64,000 bases of DNA from Streptococcus parasanguinis (GTDB lineage: Bacteria > Bacillota > Bacilli > Lactobacillales > Streptococcaceae), in NCBI RefSeq assembly GCF_018499505.1, contig NZ_JAHDAC010000002.1:124001-188000 (forward strand), given 5' to 3'. Numbering within the stretch: the stretch's first letter is position 1; each line of letters opens with the position of its first letter. This document shows, piece by piece, positions 62,430 to 64,000 of this stretch. The translations under genes and the position numbers were made by a program. Below the pieces are notes generated by a model. The model was not told the origin of the DNA, did no database searches, and saw only the letters and a list, made by a program, of their open reading frames with translations.

Positions 62430-62936
62430 CTAGATAGGAATATGATAATCCTCCACCCTGAGTTCAAGACTTTTAGACATCCAGTGATAACATTTCCGTA
62501 TCTGTTTGAGAATCTTACGTCTGCGATAAGCAAGGGTTGAATGACTCATTTGATAAGCCTCCTCTAGCTCTGTCCAACTCTTGCCTAAGTAAATTAAATC
62601 TGCAGCCAGAGGCTTTAAATCATCTGGCAACAAGTCCATGACAAGTTCAAAGTACTCAAGGTCAACTTTTAAGCAATAATAGGTATTAAGCAAACTACTC
62701 AAATACTCTTGATTTTCTTGTTCTTGCTTTTCCCTGAAGCTAAGAGCAATCAGCTCACTCCGATCATAGGTCTTGGTTTTGCTCACTTTCTCTTGCTCAT
62801 TTTTTTCAAAGACAAGAGATTGAATGACACTCTCCTCTGAAATGGGGCAATAGTTTAACAGTTTATTTTGGACCAAACTCAATTTGATTTTCATATCACG
62901 GTAATGCTTAGCAATATATTCCACTTTATCCGTCAT
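62430..62936 (-). CDS. Sigma-factor-like / ArpU-type phage late transcription regulator
   Basis: This 168-residue protein ends in a sigma region 4-like helix-turn-helix: LIYLGKSWTELEEAYQMSHS then TLAYRRRKILKQIRKCYHWM. The N-terminal part is helical and charged. This layout (helical start, LSW-x-E-L or SWTELEEAY-type HTH end) is that of phage sigma-like late regulators. It lies directly before the modification, packaging and head genes, as an activator of the late operon would. It overlaps the helicase gene by four bases. The GTAC repeat array starts six bases after its stop. Confidence 0.7.
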   Translation of the reverse strand: MTDKVEYIAKHYRDMKIKLSLVQNKLLNYCPISEESVIQSLVFEKNEQEKVSKTKTYDRSELIALSFREKQEQENQEYLSSLLNTYYCLKVDLEYFELVMDLLPDDLKPLAADLIYLGKSWTELEEAYQMSHSTLAYRRRKILKQIRKCYHWMSKSLELRVEDYHIPI

Positions 62937-64000
62937 AGGTATCCTCCTACCTGTGCTTTCACCGCCTTAATAAGTCGCTCCTGAGCATCATCCTTATCGG
63001 CCAGAGCTTTTAAAATGTCTTCGTCAATCGTACCTTCAGTAACAATGTGTTGAATCACAACAGTTCCTGAACGCTGCCCTTGTCGCCACAAGCGAGCATT
63101 GGTCTGTTGGTAGAGTTCTAATGACCATGGTAAGCTGAACCAAACTAAGTGATGTCCACCTCTTTGAAGGTTGAGTCCATGACCACTACTGGCTGGATGA
63201 ATGAGTCCAACCGTAATCTTGCCAGCATTCCAGTCACGAATATCTGATTCCTCTTTGAGGGGTTTGAAATTGACCTTTAATTTTTCCAGTTGCTCAACAA
63301 TCCGCTCGTAGTCATGTTTAAACCAGTATGCCAATAAGAGTGGCTCACCATTAGCTGCTTCAACAATATCCTCAAGAGCATCTAACTTTTGATTATGGAT
63401 AGTCACTGCCTCCTTGTTATCAGAGTAAACTGCACCATTTGACATCTGACAGAGTTTTTGAGAAAGACTTGCAGCACTCGAAGCTGTAATGTCATCATCC
63501 TCCAAGTAAGGGAGTACCATGTCACGACTCATGGATTTATAAACCTTGGTTTCTTTGTCTGTCATTTTAACAAGGTAGCGCGTGGTGATTAACTCTGGCA
63601 TATCCAAATAGTCTAAGGCTTTCATGGAAATGGTGATATCAGAGATTTTGTCATAAATTTGTGCTTCCGCAAAATTCATAGGGATATACTCATAGACCAC
63701 ATGACCTTGACCATATCCCTCACGGAAGTAGCGATTGCGGTACTCCGTAATGAAATAGCCCAAACGCTCCCCACCATCAATGACCTTGAACTCTGCGAAT
63801 AAGTCCATCAATCCATTAGAACTTGGTGTTCCTGTTAGTCCTACGACACGTTTCATAAATGGACGCATGATCATGAATGCCTTGAATCGCTTGCTCTTCC
63901 AAGACTTGAACGAACTCAATTCATCAATCACTACCATGTCCCATTTGAAGTAGGGGTGGCATTGTTCTACCAACCACGGAAGGTTTTCTCGATTAACAAT
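62933..64000 (-). CDS. SNF2-type DEAD/DEAH helicase, C-terminal part
   Basis: This is the C-terminal 355 residues of a superfamily 2 SNF2-like ATPase; the frame runs off the right edge (IVNRENLPWLVEQCHPYF at the edge). Motif II is VVIDELSSF, motif III LTGTPSSNGLMDLF and motif VI QQTNARLWRQGQRSGTVVIQ. The N-terminal Walker A region is outside the window. Such helicases are common before the late regulator in Firmicutes prophages and serve replication or recombination. Confidence 0.92.
   Translation of the reverse strand: MVNRENLPWLVEQCHPYFKWDMVVIDELSSFKSWKSKRFKAFMIMRPFMKRVVGLTGTPSSNGLMDLFAEFKVIDGGERLGYFITEYRNRYFREGYGQGHVVYEYIPMNFAEAQIYDKISDITISMKALDYLDMPELITTRYLVKMTDKETKVYKSMSRDMVLPYLEDDDITASSAASLSQKLCQMSNGAVYSDNKEAVTIHNQKLDALEDIVEAANGEPLLLAYWFKHDYERIVEQLEKLKVNFKPLKEESDIRDWNAGKITVGLIHPASSGHGLNLQRGGHHLVWFSLPWSLELYQQTNARLWRQGQRSGTVVIQHIVTEGTIDEDILKALADKDDAQERLIKAVKAQVGGYL

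Larger units (their letters stand above)
35945..64000 (-). mobile_element. HK97-type siphovirus-like prophage, truncated by window edge
   Basis: From the HAD gene's 5' end to the right edge there are phage genes only, ordered (right to left) as replication-associated helicase, late regulator, DNA modification, packaging, head, tail, lysis, integration. HK97-fold capsid, ClpP-like prohead protease, P27-family small terminase, a tape-measure gene and holin/endolysin indicate a long non-contractile-tailed phage. Integration is by large serine recombinases. No structural gene shown in the window is visibly broken, so it could be inducible; the unseen early region decides that. Confidence 0.93.

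Noticed and set aside
1..64000. tRNA, rRNA, tmRNA or riboswitches other than the L10 leader
   Set aside because: No cloverleaf, rRNA or riboswitch-like conserved sequence was seen in the intergenic regions by eye.
36056..64000. Integrative conjugative element instead of prophage
   Set aside because: Capsid, portal, terminase, tape measure and lysis genes are complete and no conjugation genes are seen; serine recombinases and ParB-methyltransferases occur in both kinds of element.

Overview
The window is chromosomal DNA of an oral (viridans) Streptococcus, probably of the mitis/sanguinis/parasanguinis kind. This rests on the low-GC Firmicutes gene style with strong AGGAGG ribosome binding sites, a CshA-type fibrillar LPXTG adhesin with a YSIRK-type signal, streptococcal gene neighbourhoods (folA - small ORF - clpX - ysxC; rpsP - khpA - rimM - trmD; DUF1149 - degV - dapB - cca - ABC-F) and an intergenic repeat typical of this group. 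The species cannot be fixed from sequence reading alone. Every confident gene in the window lies on the minus strand.

Host part (1 to about 35,940). From left to right: a heterodimeric ABC exporter pair (first gene cut by the window edge); a repeat-filled gap; a small lipoprotein; rplL and rplJ with an L10 leader; a formate/nitrite transporter gene broken by an in-frame stop; a secreted glucosaminidase; ysxC, clpX, a 56-residue membrane peptide and folA; the 2,473-residue adhesin cshA; thyA; glcK; a DUF308 membrane protein; the ABC-F, cca, dapB, degV and DUF1149 genes in one compact run; a cluster of three paralogous small membrane-anchored proteins plus a larger one, all of unknown function; the fructose operon fruR-fruK-fruA; a SEC10/PgrA-type CAP-domain surface protein; and the translation cluster rpsP, khpA, rimM, trmD with a YjjG-type HAD phosphatase upstream.

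Prophage part (about 35,945 to beyond 64,000). An HK97-type siphovirus-like prophage abuts the 5' end of the HAD gene. In transcription order (right to left) the visible part reads: SNF2-type helicase, sigma-like late regulator, an 11-bp GTAC repeat array, a DUF6900 cassette, metK, HNH endonuclease, an HTH/zinc-finger protein, a ParB-methyltransferase fusion, a C5-cytosine methyltransferase, a DUF4314 cassette, terminase small and large subunits, portal, ClpP-like protease, capsid, four head-tail proteins, major tail protein, a tail chaperone with a -1 frameshift, tape measure, Dit, Tal, a DUF859 tip protein, holin, CHAP endolysin, a second HTH/zinc-finger protein, a SHOCT-like peptide and two large serine recombinases. 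The early/replication end and the other attachment site are outside the window.

The most noteworthy items are: (i) two single-gene cassettes (DUF4314, DUF6900) that share the same bipartite promoter-like element and related terminators, as moron genes would; (ii) six GTAC-led repeats at exactly 11-bp spacing beside the sigma-like regulator; (iii) a SAM synthetase carried next to two DNA methyltransferases; (iv) a well-phased A AAA AAG frameshift site in the tail chaperone; (v) an exact 1,329-bp tandem duplication inside cshA; (vi) three paralogous small-protein genes sharing a promoter box; and (vii) a transporter gene with a single premature stop.
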